The translations under genes were made by a program, and so were the position numbers. A stretch of DNA of 64,000 nt, taken from NCBI GenBank assembly GCA_015068135.1, contig SVLB01000004.1, forward strand, positions 1-64,000, written 5' to 3'. Shown in pieces: positions 35,880 to 45,298 of the stretch (the stretch's first letter is position 1; each line of letters begins with the position of its first letter). The DNA is from Oscillospiraceae bacterium. Its GTDB lineage: Bacteria; Bacillota; Clostridia; Oscillospirales; Oscillospiraceae. The notes beneath the pieces were generated by a model. The model was not told where the DNA came from. It made no database searches and saw only the letters and a program-made list of their open reading frames with translations.

Positions 35880-37319
35880 ATGAGCAATGAAAAAGCAAGT
35901 CCCCGGTTGGGGGACAATAAAATGCGCACCATGCCGGTGGGAAGGCTGCTTTTCTCCATGGCGCTGCCTTTGGCCATCTCCATGCTGGTGCAGGCGTTTT
36001 ACAATATTGTAGATACCTATTTTGTATCTTTGGTGTCGGCAGATGCCACGGGTGCATTGTCCTTTGCCTTCCCGGTGCAGAATCTGCAGATCGGCTGTGC
36101 CACCGGCATTGCGGTGGGTGTAAACAGCCTTTTGAGTAAATCCCTTGGGGAGGGGAATCCGGAGCGGGCCAACCGGGCTGCAGGCAACGGCATTGTGATG
36201 ATGCTGATGCTGGTGGGCCTGTTTATGCTTTTCGGTGCCTTCGGCACAGAGGCCTACTATTCTGTCTTTGATATCAACGAGACCACAAGGGAGTATGGCA
36301 TCAGCTATACCTCCATCTGCTGTCTGTTTACCGCCGGCATTTTTGTGGAGGTCCTTTTTGAACGGCTTTTGCAGTCCTCCGGTCGGACGGTATATACCCT
36401 CTTTACCCAGGGCATCGGTGCAGTGATCAATATTATCATGGACCCGATTTTTATTTTGGGTTCTGAGGGTATGGAGTCGGTTTTGGGGATCAGCCTGCCC
36501 TTCCATGTACCTGCCTACGGCGTTGCCGGTGCGGCAGTTGCCACGGTGATCGGTCAGTGGGCGGCGGCCATTATGGCGGTGATCTTCAACCTGACCAAGA
36601 ATCCCGATGTGAAGCTGAAGCTTTCCTATCTGAAGCTTCGCCGGGATATTGTGAAAAAGATCCTGGTGGTGGGCATTCCTTCCATTATTATGATGGCCAT
36701 CGGCTCTGTGATGAATTTCTGCATGAATCAGGTGTTTTTGGGCTTTGCGGATCAGCATGGACAGACCCCTGCCAACGTGTTCGGGATCTACTTCAAGCTG
36801 CAAAGCATTTTCCTGATGCCGCTGTTTGGCATCAACAATGCCTCCATCTCCATCATTGCCTATAATTACGGTGCAAGACAGCCCAAGCGGATCGCCGGGA
36901 CCCTGAAATGCGCGTTGGTTTCTGCGTTGAGCATTATGCTGGTGGGCTTTGGGATCTTCCAGGTTTTTCCCGATGTTTTGATGGGCATTTTCGGCTCTGC
37001 GGGGGATGAAAGCGCAAAGGCTTTGGTGTCCATGGGTATTTCCGCCATGCGCATCGTCAGTATCCATTTCCCCATCGCGGCAGTGGGCATCGCGTTGGGT
37101 GCCAGCTTCCAGGCTTTGGGAACGGGGATTTATGCCACCATTACCTCTCTGTGCCGTCAGCTGGTGGCGCTGGTGCCTGCAGCGTACCTTCTGAGCCTGA
37201 CCGGATCTGTGGACGCAGTGTGGTGGTCCTTCCCCATTGCGGAAGTGGTCAGCGTGATCCTGACCTTGATCTTCTTTGTGCGGCTCTACCGCCAAAGGGT
37301 CAAGCCAATGGAGGCATAA
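35880..37319 (+). CDS. MATE-family efflux transporter
   Basis: Twelve-TM MATE pattern; MALPLAISMLVQAFYNIVDTYFVSLV. Confidence 0.93.
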   Translation: MSNEKASPRLGDNKMRTMPVGRLLFSMALPLAISMLVQAFYNIVDTYFVSLVSADATGALSFAFPVQNLQIGCATGIAVGVNSLLSKSLGEGNPERANRAAGNGIVMMLMLVGLFMLFGAFGTEAYYSVFDINETTREYGISYTSICCLFTAGIFVEVLFERLLQSSGRTVYTLFTQGIGAVINIIMDPIFILGSEGMESVLGISLPFHVPAYGVAGAAVATVIGQWAAAIMAVIFNLTKNPDVKLKLSYLKLRRDIVKKILVVGIPSIIMMAIGSVMNFCMNQVFLGFADQHGQTPANVFGIYFKLQSIFLMPLFGINNASISIIAYNYGARQPKRIAGTLKCALVSALSIMLVGFGIFQVFPDVLMGIFGSAGDESAKALVSMGISAMRIVSIHFPIAAVGIALGASFQALGTGIYATITSLCRQLVALVPAAYLLSLTGSVDAVWWSFPIAEVVSVILTLIFFVRLYRQRVKPMEA

Positions 37320-37487
37320 AAACGTTTGTATTGTGTATGCTGTAGGGACACCCGTCCTCGGGTGTCCGGGATGTAAAAATAGCACAAAATCCGCAGAAAA
37401 CCTGCTGATTTTGTGCTATTTATATTTTGTTTGCGGTCACATCGGGAGAGGTGACCCTACAAAAATCATTCTGAGACAGTGCCGTTT
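37320..37487. repeat. composite palindromic element U, copy 2 (inverted relative to copy 1)
   Basis: Reverse complement aligns with 3738-3900: GTAGGGTCACCTCTCC..., AATAGCACAAAATC hairpin, GGACACCCGAGGACGGGTGTCCCTAC. Confidence 0.75.
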
Positions 37488-38618
37488 TTATGGAGTGGTT
37501 ACGTAACCGGTATAGCCGTAGAGTACCTTGATCCAGGTTCGGAAGCCCTCATTGGAAAGATGCACATAACGGTCGGAGGTGTAGGCCGCAGCCAGGCCGC
37601 CGGTGTGGTCCACCAGGTATTGACAGACATCGATAAACTGACAGCCATGGGCCTTGGCAACCTGCTGAAGTCTGGAATTATAGGAGCGGACATTGCTGTT
37701 ATTGACCCCTTGATATTCACCGCCGGTGTAGACCGGGGCGATGGACTGGACATAGATCGTGATCTCGGGGTTTTTCTCCCGGATCCGTTCCAGCAGGATG
37801 GGCCAATAGCTGATGGTCTTATCCACACCGGAATTGCCCAGGTCGTTAATTCCCAGCATGATGAACAGCTTCTTGGCTCCGGTGGCGGCGATGGCATCCT
37901 CAATGGGCATGGACACATCATTGTAGACCACATGGAAGCCGCCGTACAGCTCATTGTAAACGCCGTAGCTTACCCGGGTCAGGAAGGTGGCAACGGACAG
38001 TCCGCCGCCGTTCCACTGGCAGTAATTCCGCAGACCCTCTGTGATGGAGTCGCCCACGAAGACCGCATCGGCAAAAAACTCGTTACTGACATTCTGATAG
38101 GCAGGAGGCAGAAGCACCGGCTCTCTGGGATCCGATACGGGGGTGGTAGTTTCCGGAGGGACCGTTTCTTTGATAATACAGTGAACAGTACAGCTGTCAC
38201 GGACTCCCATATACTCGGCATGGACGGTGGTTTCACCGGGACCGATGGCGGTGACGATGCCATAGTTGAAGGTCGCTACCTTAGGATCATCGGTCAGCCA
38301 GGTGATCTCGGCAGGGTCCACATCCCCGGAGTAGAGGAAGAAGGTCTCTCCCAGTACATTCAGGCTCAGGCTTTTCCAGTCCAGGGAAAAGTCGATCTGG
38401 GGTCCTGTGGTGCCTTCTGTAGTGGCGGCGGTGGTGGGCACTGTGGTGGGGGCCGTGGTGGCTTCCGTGGCGGCCTCTGTAGTTGCCTGGGTAGTAGCTT
38501 CCGTGGTGGTTGGCTGGGGAGCTTCCGTGGTGGGAGCAAGTTCTTCACCGCTGCAGCCCATCAGACTGCAAAGGAGCAGACAAACCGCCAAAAGCAAGCA
38601 AAGTGTTTTCTTTGTCAA
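37488..38618 (-). CDS. secreted SGNH/GDSL hydrolase with Thr-rich linker and BIG2-like domain
   Basis: Lipobox SLMGCSG; ADAVFVGDSITEGL, LFIMLGINDLGNSG, DRYVHLSNEGF; probable TTG start. Confidence 0.75.
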   Translation of the reverse strand: MTKKTLCLLLAVCLLLCSLMGCSGEELAPTTEAPQPTTTEATTQATTEAATEATTAPTTVPTTAATTEGTTGPQIDFSLDWKSLSLNVLGETFFLYSGDVDPAEITWLTDDPKVATFNYGIVTAIGPGETTVHAEYMGVRDSCTVHCIIKETVPPETTTPVSDPREPVLLPPAYQNVSNEFFADAVFVGDSITEGLRNYCQWNGGGLSVATFLTRVSYGVYNELYGGFHVVYNDVSMPIEDAIAATGAKKLFIMLGINDLGNSGVDKTISYWPILLERIREKNPEITIYVQSIAPVYTGGEYQGVNNSNVRSYNSRLQQVAKAHGCQFIDVCQYLVDHTGGLAAAYTSDRYVHLSNEGFRTWIKVLYGYTGYVTTP

Positions 38619-38690
38619 AGGATCAGCTTCTTTCTGATATGTGGGTTCGGACCATAGCATTATAGCCCCTTTCAGGGCGGTTTGCAACTG

Positions 38691-40619
38691 TTAGTACAGC
38701 GCCAGGAGCAAACGCCAGCAGATCCGACGGAAAAGGGGCCGGGATTTTGCCTCACGGACAGCGGCATAAAAGGCATCCTTCACCTTCTGCACCTCTTCTT
38801 CTGAGAGGGTGTGGGGGCTGAAAGCGGCTTTGTGGGCCAGGGACTCGACGGCTTCCTCCGGGGGCTGTCCCAGGCGGTCTGCCAGCTGTTCCAGGCGATT
38901 CCACCAGGCCAGGGCCCGGGCGTTGGAACTGCCCTTGCGGCAGCGGCGGCTTTTCAGGGCCACGCGCAGAGGCCACTGCGCAAGGATATACAGGGTAGCT
39001 ACCCCAAAGAACACAAACACGACCCAAAGGGGAGGCGAGGAAAAACCGGATTCCTCCGGCTCCGGTTCCTCAGGAACCGCAACGGGAGCTTCCTCCTCCG
39101 GCAATGCCAATTGTTGGGATACTGCGGCAGCCGGTGTGGTCTCCAGCACCACCCAGCCCACGCCGGGGAGCCAGTATTCCACCCACGCATGGGCGTGATT
39201 TCCGGTGACCTCTGTGGGCTCGTTTTCCTGGGCGGTGAACAGATACCCGGTGACATACCGGGCGGGGATCCCCGCGGCACGCAATAAAACGGCACCTGCG
39301 GAGGCGAAATGGACACAATAGCCCTGCTTGTTGTCCTCCAAAAACCAGCGGACAAAATCCGTATCCGTGGGGGGCATGGTGCCGGGCTTCAGGGTGTATG
39401 TGGCTTTTTGGGATACAAAATTTCCGATGGCCTCAGCCTGCCGGGATACGGGTTGGCCGGGATCCACCACGTCCCGCAAAATGGCATTTGCCCAGGCTTT
39501 GGTCTGGGCGGGCAGCTGGGTATAGGCACTGAGCCCTGCGGGAAGCGCTGTTTCGGCAGCATTTGGGGATACAGAGCCTACCTCGTACTGATAGGACCGC
39601 TTGTCCGTATAATTGCTGATACCCCGGGTCACCCCGGAGAGGGTGTCATCCATGGGGTAATAGGGGGTCAGGACCATGTCCAGATACCCGTGGGCCTGGA
39701 TCTGCACCTGACCCTGGGAGTTCAGCAGCTCCCGTTCCGGCCAGGGCAGGGAGTCAGGCACTGCCAGGTTGGTCCAGTTGTTACCGTAGTAGGTGTCGTA
39801 GGCGCAGCTGCGCAGATACATGGCACCGCCGGTTTGGGCTGTGACAGTGAGTACCGTCCGCTTGGATTCCCGACGGTCTCCCAGATTGGATAAGGATATG
39901 GCACCGCCGCCCACCTTCAAGGGACTCCCTGCAGGACCTTCCACCGTGTCCTCCCGGAACCAGGTGCGAACCTGCTCCATCAAGGACCGGCTGATCCGAT
40001 CCATCTGATAGCCGTCCCTGGGGATGGCGATATACAGGATCCATGTGGTGAAAACCACCGGGATCAGGGCCGTAGCCACCAACCGGTTTCCCGGAACGGG
40101 GGCTCTGCGCCGCAGACCCTGGGTCAGAAGCACCAGGGAAAACAGCCCTAAAAAGCTGAAAAGCCAAATACCATCGGGTACAGCCTGGGGACCGATCAGG
40201 CACATTGCCGGCAGGACCAGGACCCCAAGTCCTTGATAGATGGGCAATTTCCCTGCAATGCATCGGCAGACAGTGATACAAACTGTGCTGCTCAGGGCGC
40301 ACAATGCCCAGGTGCAATTTGCCCCGGTGGGAACCTCGCGGGCATTTAGCCGGAGCAGAAGACTTTGGAGGGAATGTGCCAATGGACCCAACAGCCAGGC
40401 GGCAAACAGCAGCACACCGCCGCAGAGGGCGACCCATTTCAGGGCCTTTTTCCCCTGGGCCCAACAAGCCAACAGTGCCACTGCCAAACAGCACACTGCC
40501 ACAGCTGCCATAGAAGCATCCAAACCGTAGCTGGAAACCAAAATTCCGGTTCCGGTGACGCTCAGCCCCCAGGAAAAGAGTATATCCCAAAGAAAGGTGA
40601 TCCGCCGGTTAGCTTTCAT
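38691..40619 (-). CDS. TgpA-like transglutaminase-domain membrane protein
   Basis: N-terminal TM block; GYCVHFASAGAVLLRAAGIPARYVTGYL...NHAHAWVEYWLPGVGWVVLETTPA. Confidence 0.88.
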   Translation of the reverse strand: MKANRRITFLWDILFSWGLSVTGTGILVSSYGLDASMAAVAVCCLAVALLACWAQGKKALKWVALCGGVLLFAAWLLGPLAHSLQSLLLRLNAREVPTGANCTWALCALSSTVCITVCRCIAGKLPIYQGLGVLVLPAMCLIGPQAVPDGIWLFSFLGLFSLVLLTQGLRRRAPVPGNRLVATALIPVVFTTWILYIAIPRDGYQMDRISRSLMEQVRTWFREDTVEGPAGSPLKVGGGAISLSNLGDRRESKRTVLTVTAQTGGAMYLRSCAYDTYYGNNWTNLAVPDSLPWPERELLNSQGQVQIQAHGYLDMVLTPYYPMDDTLSGVTRGISNYTDKRSYQYEVGSVSPNAAETALPAGLSAYTQLPAQTKAWANAILRDVVDPGQPVSRQAEAIGNFVSQKATYTLKPGTMPPTDTDFVRWFLEDNKQGYCVHFASAGAVLLRAAGIPARYVTGYLFTAQENEPTEVTGNHAHAWVEYWLPGVGWVVLETTPAAAVSQQLALPEEEAPVAVPEEPEPEESGFSSPPLWVVFVFFGVATLYILAQWPLRVALKSRRCRKGSSNARALAWWNRLEQLADRLGQPPEEAVESLAHKAAFSPHTLSEEEVQKVKDAFYAAVREAKSRPLFRRICWRLLLALY

Positions 40620-41526
40620 GGCAGTTACCTCCGATGTGGTGCTGCCAGCTCAGATCATTCTGTGGGGGCATGGGCGTATTGGGGGCTGCAACGGGACTTG
40701 CCATGATCTTATGGATCCCGGCGGTCAGCTCCTGCGCATTGGAGATCGGAAAGACCAAAAGCCCCTGACCGGTCAGACACCGGATCTGATGGGGGCGGTT
40801 TTGTTCTATTAAATATGTCCCGGCCCACAGAAGCTGTCCCAGCTTGCGGTCCAGGGTTGCTTCGTCACCGCTGAGCACCAGGGTCAGGGCGATCTTCTCC
40901 TGCTGTGCCGTCATGGGCTGGCGCAGGAGCAGAGAATTGGTTTTTGCGGAAAGCTTCCAGTGGATCAGCCGCAGAGAATCCCCCGGTTGGTAGGGGCGCA
41001 TCTCATGATGTTCGGAAAAACCGCCGTTTTTGGGACGGAAACGACCGGTCAGGCTTTGGCGAAGCCGGGGCGGCTGCGCCGGGGGGATGGGTCTGGGCTC
41101 CACCGCCAGGGTGCAGTCCGGCAGACCCCGGATCCTGCGGCGAAAAAGGCCCAAATAGTCATAGACCCAAAGCCGCCAGATCCGCAGCTTACGGATACCG
41201 CAGTGCCGGGTCTGCAAGGGCTCGCCCAGTTCGTATAAATAGCTGTCCCCGGTCATGGGGTGCTGTACCTGAATGCGGCACCGGAGCAGGGGAAACCGAT
41301 GGGAGATCTTCAGCATGGGGCGCACAGCTTCCCCCTGCAAGGCCCGTTCCGGGCAGGAAAAGGAGAGCCTGACCCGAAGCATAGCAGGCAGGCTGATGAG
41401 AAGGGATAAAAGGGGTACTGCCAGTACCCATACCAGGATCACCCAGGACAGCCAGTGCTGTTGGGTGATGAAATACCAAAGGCTACCTGCCAAAACAGCC
41501 AGGTAGCAGACCCGATGCTTCCACAT
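40609..41526 (-). CDS. DUF58 domain-containing protein
   Basis: EHHEMRPYQPGDSLRLIHWKLSAKTNSLLLRQP. Confidence 0.88.
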   Translation of the reverse strand: MWKHRVCYLAVLAGSLWYFITQQHWLSWVILVWVLAVPLLSLLISLPAMLRVRLSFSCPERALQGEAVRPMLKISHRFPLLRCRIQVQHPMTGDSYLYELGEPLQTRHCGIRKLRIWRLWVYDYLGLFRRRIRGLPDCTLAVEPRPIPPAQPPRLRQSLTGRFRPKNGGFSEHHEMRPYQPGDSLRLIHWKLSAKTNSLLLRQPMTAQQEKIALTLVLSGDEATLDRKLGQLLWAGTYLIEQNRPHQIRCLTGQGLLVFPISNAQELTAGIHKIMASPVAAPNTPMPPQNDLSWQHHIGGNCHES

Positions 41527-41527
41527 A

Positions 41528-42481
41528 TCAGCCCATTTTGGGGGCAGGGACCTGGGTGAGGATCTCCTGCAAAAGCTTTTCGGCAGATACGCCCTGGCTT
41601 TGGGCCTTGGGGGAGAGGATCAGCCGGTGGGCAACGGTGGGGATCAAAACCTCTGCAAAATCCTTGGGTACTACATAGTCCCGTCCCCGCAGCTGGGCCA
41701 GGGCCTTGGCCATGGCGACCATGCTCAAGGTGGCACGGGGGCTGGCACCCTGCAGGATCAGACCGTGCTCCCGGGTGGCGTTCATCAGATCCACAGCGTA
41801 GGAAAGAAGCTGGGCAGATACAAAGGTGGCATCCACGGTCTTTTGCATTTGCAAAAGGGCTTCGTGTGTCATGATAGGAGCAAGCTCCAGCAGAGGGTCC
41901 CGGCTTTGGCGGCTTTGCAGCATGGCGACCTCGTCCTTGGGACTGGGATAGCCCAGGCTCAGACAGACCGTAAAGCGATCCAGCTGGCTGTCCGGGAGCA
42001 GCTGGGTGCCGGCGGCACCGACGGGGTTTTGAGTGGCAATGACCACAAAGGGCTCCGGAAGCCGGTGGGAAATGCCGTCTACAGTGACCTGCCCCTCCTC
42101 CATGGCCTCCAACAGGGCAGACTGGGTCCGGGAGGTGGCACGGTTGAGTTCATCTGCCAAAAACAGATGACACAGGACGGCACCGGGCTGGTAGACCAGC
42201 TTACCGGTGTCCCGGTCCGGGATGCTGTAGCCGGTAATATCTGAGGGCAGAACATCCGGGGTGAACTGTACCCGGTTGTGGTCAAGTCCCAGGGTTTTGG
42301 AGAAGGCCAGGGCCATGGTGGTTTTGCCCACGCCGGGGATATCCTCCAGCAAAATGTGGCCACGGGCCAAAATGGCCGCAAAGACCCATAAAAGCACCTT
42401 GTCCTTGCCGATCACGGCACGGCGCACCTGATTGATCACACTTTGCGCCTGCATGACCAAGGGAATTCGGTTTTCCTCCAC
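41528..42481 (-). CDS. MoxR-family AAA ATPase
   Basis: GHILLEDIPGVGKTTMALAFSKTLG, LFLADELNRATSRTQSALLEAMEEGQVTVDG. Confidence 0.93.
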   Translation of the reverse strand: MEENRIPLVMQAQSVINQVRRAVIGKDKVLLWVFAAILARGHILLEDIPGVGKTTMALAFSKTLGLDHNRVQFTPDVLPSDITGYSIPDRDTGKLVYQPGAVLCHLFLADELNRATSRTQSALLEAMEEGQVTVDGISHRLPEPFVVIATQNPVGAAGTQLLPDSQLDRFTVCLSLGYPSPKDEVAMLQSRQSRDPLLELAPIMTHEALLQMQKTVDATFVSAQLLSYAVDLMNATREHGLILQGASPRATLSMVAMAKALAQLRGRDYVVPKDFAEVLIPTVAHRLILSPKAQSQGVSAEKLLQEILTQVPAPKMG

Positions 42482-42558
42482 AGTGGTTCCTCCTGAATCA
42501 ATAGTTTGCCGATGGCTTCTCCCCAGGGAGAAGGCTTTGACGGCAGCTCCCGGCGGAG

Positions 42559-42735
42559 CTACGTTGGGGATATTTGCTCACGAATGGATTCTGCTACGGT
42601 ACAGTTGGGGGCATGGGGGCAATCGGGGTAACAGCAGTCAACCTCTGTGACCTGACTGCCCTCTATGATGACCTCCACCATGCGGGCCGCATCCAATTGG
42701 CGGCAGTATCCGCTGAGAAACAGCTCTTTTTCCAT
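42559..42735 (-). CDS. small Cys-rich hypothetical protein
   Basis: MEKELFLSGYCRQLDAARMVEVIIEGSQVTEVDCCYPDCPHAPNCTVAESIREQISPT; start abuts the GH13 gene stop. Confidence 0.55.
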   Translation of the reverse strand: MEKELFLSGYCRQLDAARMVEVIIEGSQVTEVDCCYPDCPHAPNCTVAESIREQISPT

Positions 42736-44582
42736 TACACATCCTCCGTGATGCAAAAGCCCATAGGGCTCAAAGACAGCCAGTCCGGGGCTACCGTATG
42801 CAGATTGTGTCCGTAAAGCAGCCGTCCACCGGGGATCTGCCAGGGGTCTGCATTGTGGTTTACATAAATCCGGACTCGTTTTCCGTCCAGGGTTCTGCAG
42901 AAGCCCAACTGCCGGTCCATGGCATGAAAGAATTCGATATCACCTGTGCGCAAAGGGGCGCAGGCTTTCTTGAGCTGACCAAGCTGACGGAAATGGGCCA
43001 TCAGCTGGGGATCTTCCCGTCCCCAGGGGTAGGTACGGCGGTTAAAGGGATCCTTGTAGCCCTCCATGCCTGCCTCGTCACCGTAATACAGACTGGGTGC
43101 GCCGGGGAGCATATACTGAATAAACGATGCCATCAACAGCCGTTCCCGGGCAAGGGCCAGCTGATTGACAGACAGCTTCCTGCGGGCCTTTTCCTCCCGG
43201 CTGCCGTCGAAATCATCCACCAGGGCGGTGAGGATCCGGGGGGTATCGTGGGTGCCCAGCAGATTCATATTGCAGTGCAGCACCTGGGCAGGATAGTTTT
43301 CGGCAATGGTCATCACCGTTTCCCGGAGGGCAGAGCCATCATCCCGGTCCCGGAGGAAGTTCAAAATGGCGGTACGGAAGGGATAGTTCATACAGCTGTC
43401 CAGGGTGCCGTCCACAAAGTAGCGGCGGCGGACACCGTAGGCCTCTTTGTTGGAAGCATCCTCCCAAACCTCGCCCAAAAGCAGGGCGTCCGGCTTGAGC
43501 TTGCGCAGCTGACGCTTCATAAGATCCATAAATTCATTGGGCAGCTCGTCCGCCACGTCCAGCCGGAAGCCGTCAGCCCCCAGGCTCAGCCAATGGGCGA
43601 TCACAGAATCCACGCCTGTGATGATGTACTCCAAAAAGGCCGGGTCCATTTTATTCACCGTGGGCAGGGTGTCAAAATTCCACCAGCACTGATAGCTGTC
43701 CGGGTAGCTGTGGAAGGTGTACCAGCTGTAATAGGGGGATGTTTTGGAGTAGTAAGCGCCCTTACCGCCAAAGGTGCGGTTTTTGTCGAAATACAGACTG
43801 TCAGAGCCGGTGTGGGAATACACACCGTCCAAAATCACCCGGATCCCCCGCTTATGGGCGGCCTGACAAAGGGCGGAAAATTCTGCCTCCGTACCCAGCA
43901 TGGGGTCGGGGGTCTTATAGTCACCGGTATCGTATCGGTGAGAGGAAAAGCTTTTGCTGATGGGATTCAGATACAGGATCGTGGTCCCTAAAGAGGCAAT
44001 ATAGTCCATCTTTTCCGTGATGCCCTTAAAATTGCCCCCGTAAAAGTCGTTATTGAGTACAAGACCTTCCGCTGTGGGCTGCCAAAAGACCTCCTCGTTC
44101 CAGTCCTTGTGCAGTACATAGGGCTCCAGCTTGCCCTTCAGATCACATTTGCCGCTGGCATGGAACCGGTCCGGAAAGACCTGATAGATCACCGCACCCT
44201 TGGCCCAGTCCGGGACGGTAAAATCCTTGGGGGTGCAGGTCACCTGCCAGCTGTCACCGGCCTCCATATTGGTTTCGTTGCCGTATTTGAACAGACGGAA
44301 GCAATGGGTCTTGGTGGTGATGCGGAAATGGTAGAAATACAGTCCCGGCTGGGAAAAGGAGAATTTCCCTGTCCAGATCTCATAGGCGCCCCGTTTGAAG
44401 CGGAAGGTAAAAGGGATTTCGAATGAGGCCTGTGTGTCCCCGTCTGCAAAAAATGCGCAGGATACAGCGGTGGTCTGCACCTGAGAGGGAATGTGAAGCT
44501 GTAAGGTACATTCCTGACCGGGGGTCAATGTGCCGAAGGGATCCTTGAAGGCAAGCTGCCTGGAATCGTAAAGAATGCGCAT
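42735..44582 (-). CDS. GH13-family alpha-amylase/neopullulanase-like enzyme
   Basis: VIYQVFPDRF, GVYSHTGSDS, DGFRLDVADEL, LLGEVWEDASNK, LLGTHDTPRI. Confidence 0.93.
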   Translation of the reverse strand: MRILYDSRQLAFKDPFGTLTPGQECTLQLHIPSQVQTTAVSCAFFADGDTQASFEIPFTFRFKRGAYEIWTGKFSFSQPGLYFYHFRITTKTHCFRLFKYGNETNMEAGDSWQVTCTPKDFTVPDWAKGAVIYQVFPDRFHASGKCDLKGKLEPYVLHKDWNEEVFWQPTAEGLVLNNDFYGGNFKGITEKMDYIASLGTTILYLNPISKSFSSHRYDTGDYKTPDPMLGTEAEFSALCQAAHKRGIRVILDGVYSHTGSDSLYFDKNRTFGGKGAYYSKTSPYYSWYTFHSYPDSYQCWWNFDTLPTVNKMDPAFLEYIITGVDSVIAHWLSLGADGFRLDVADELPNEFMDLMKRQLRKLKPDALLLGEVWEDASNKEAYGVRRRYFVDGTLDSCMNYPFRTAILNFLRDRDDGSALRETVMTIAENYPAQVLHCNMNLLGTHDTPRILTALVDDFDGSREEKARRKLSVNQLALARERLLMASFIQYMLPGAPSLYYGDEAGMEGYKDPFNRRTYPWGREDPQLMAHFRQLGQLKKACAPLRTGDIEFFHAMDRQLGFCRTLDGKRVRIYVNHNADPWQIPGGRLLYGHNLHTVAPDWLSLSPMGFCITEDV

Positions 44583-44683
44583 AAGCTACTCCTAAACTCA
44601 TGTTGTGGGGTTATTATAGCCCATATTTTGGGAAAAGGGAAGAATAGAACCGCAAAAAAATAAAAAATAATGGAAAAAACCTA

Positions 44684-44712
44684 TTGCAAAATCCTCCGTT
44701 AGGTGTTATAAT
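44684..44712 (+). promoter_or_regulatory. promoter of rimP-nusA-infB operon
   Basis: TTGCAA-17 nt-TATAAT. Confidence 0.7.
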
Positions 44713-44739
44713 ACCGGTAATCTTAGAGTAAACTTTACG

Positions 44740-44768
44740 AAAGAGAGGAGCCGCGGCTCCTCTCTTTT
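44740..44768 (+). terminator. leader terminator/attenuator upstream of rimP
   Basis: AAAGAGAGGAGCC-gc-GGCTCCTCTCTTTT between promoter and rimP. Confidence 0.65.
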
Positions 44769-44799
44769 CATGTAGCGCGTGGAGAAAAGGAGTGTACCA

Positions 44800-45252
44800 A
44801 TGAAAATAACGGAGTTGGTTGCTGCGTTTGCAGAACCCATCGTGCAGGAAAAGGGCTGCTCCCTTTGGGATGTGGAATATGTCCGGGAAGGCTCTGAGCG
44901 GTTTCTGCGTGTGTATATCGACAAAGAAGGCGGTGTGGACATTGCCGACTGCGAGGCGGTACACCGCGCTTTGGACCCGGTGCTGGACGAAAAAGACCCC
45001 ATTGCCGAGAGCTACCATTTTGAGGTCTGCTCTGCCGGCCTGGAACGGGCATTGAAGCGGCCCGGTGATTTTGAACGCTTCATGGGAAGCGCTGTGCTGG
45101 TAAAGCTTTACCGCCCCAGAAACGGTCTGAAGGAGATCCCCGGTATCCTGCGCGGCTATGAAGACGGCAAGGTCACGGTGGAGGCCGGAAAGGAAACCAT
45201 TACCTTTGAAAAGTCCGAGGTCGCCCTGGTGCGGCTTCGTGTGGAGTTTTAA
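44800..45252 (+). CDS. rimP: ribosome maturation factor RimP
   Basis: SLWDVEYVREGSERFLRVYIDKEGGVDIADCEAVHRALDPVLDE; next to nusA. Confidence 0.92.
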   Translation: MKITELVAAFAEPIVQEKGCSLWDVEYVREGSERFLRVYIDKEGGVDIADCEAVHRALDPVLDEKDPIAESYHFEVCSAGLERALKRPGDFERFMGSAVLVKLYRPRNGLKEIPGILRGYEDGKVTVEAGKETITFEKSEVALVRLRVEF

Positions 45253-45298
45253 GAAGTAACATATGCCGGAAACGGCCCAACAATAAGGAGGAAGTAAC

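Noticed and set aside
35742-37385. 547-aa minus-strand ORF over the MATE gene (and similar at 2412-3749, 5535-6752, 9925-11046, 11169-12194, 42798-43991)
   Set aside because: His/Gln/Gly-rich antisense translations of real membrane or enzyme genes.
42510-42570. CTTCTCCCCAGGGAGAAGG / AGCTCCCGGCGGAGCT near the MoxR gene as a regulatory site
   Set aside because: Looks like another remnant of the dispersed hairpin family; too short and degenerate to interpret separately.
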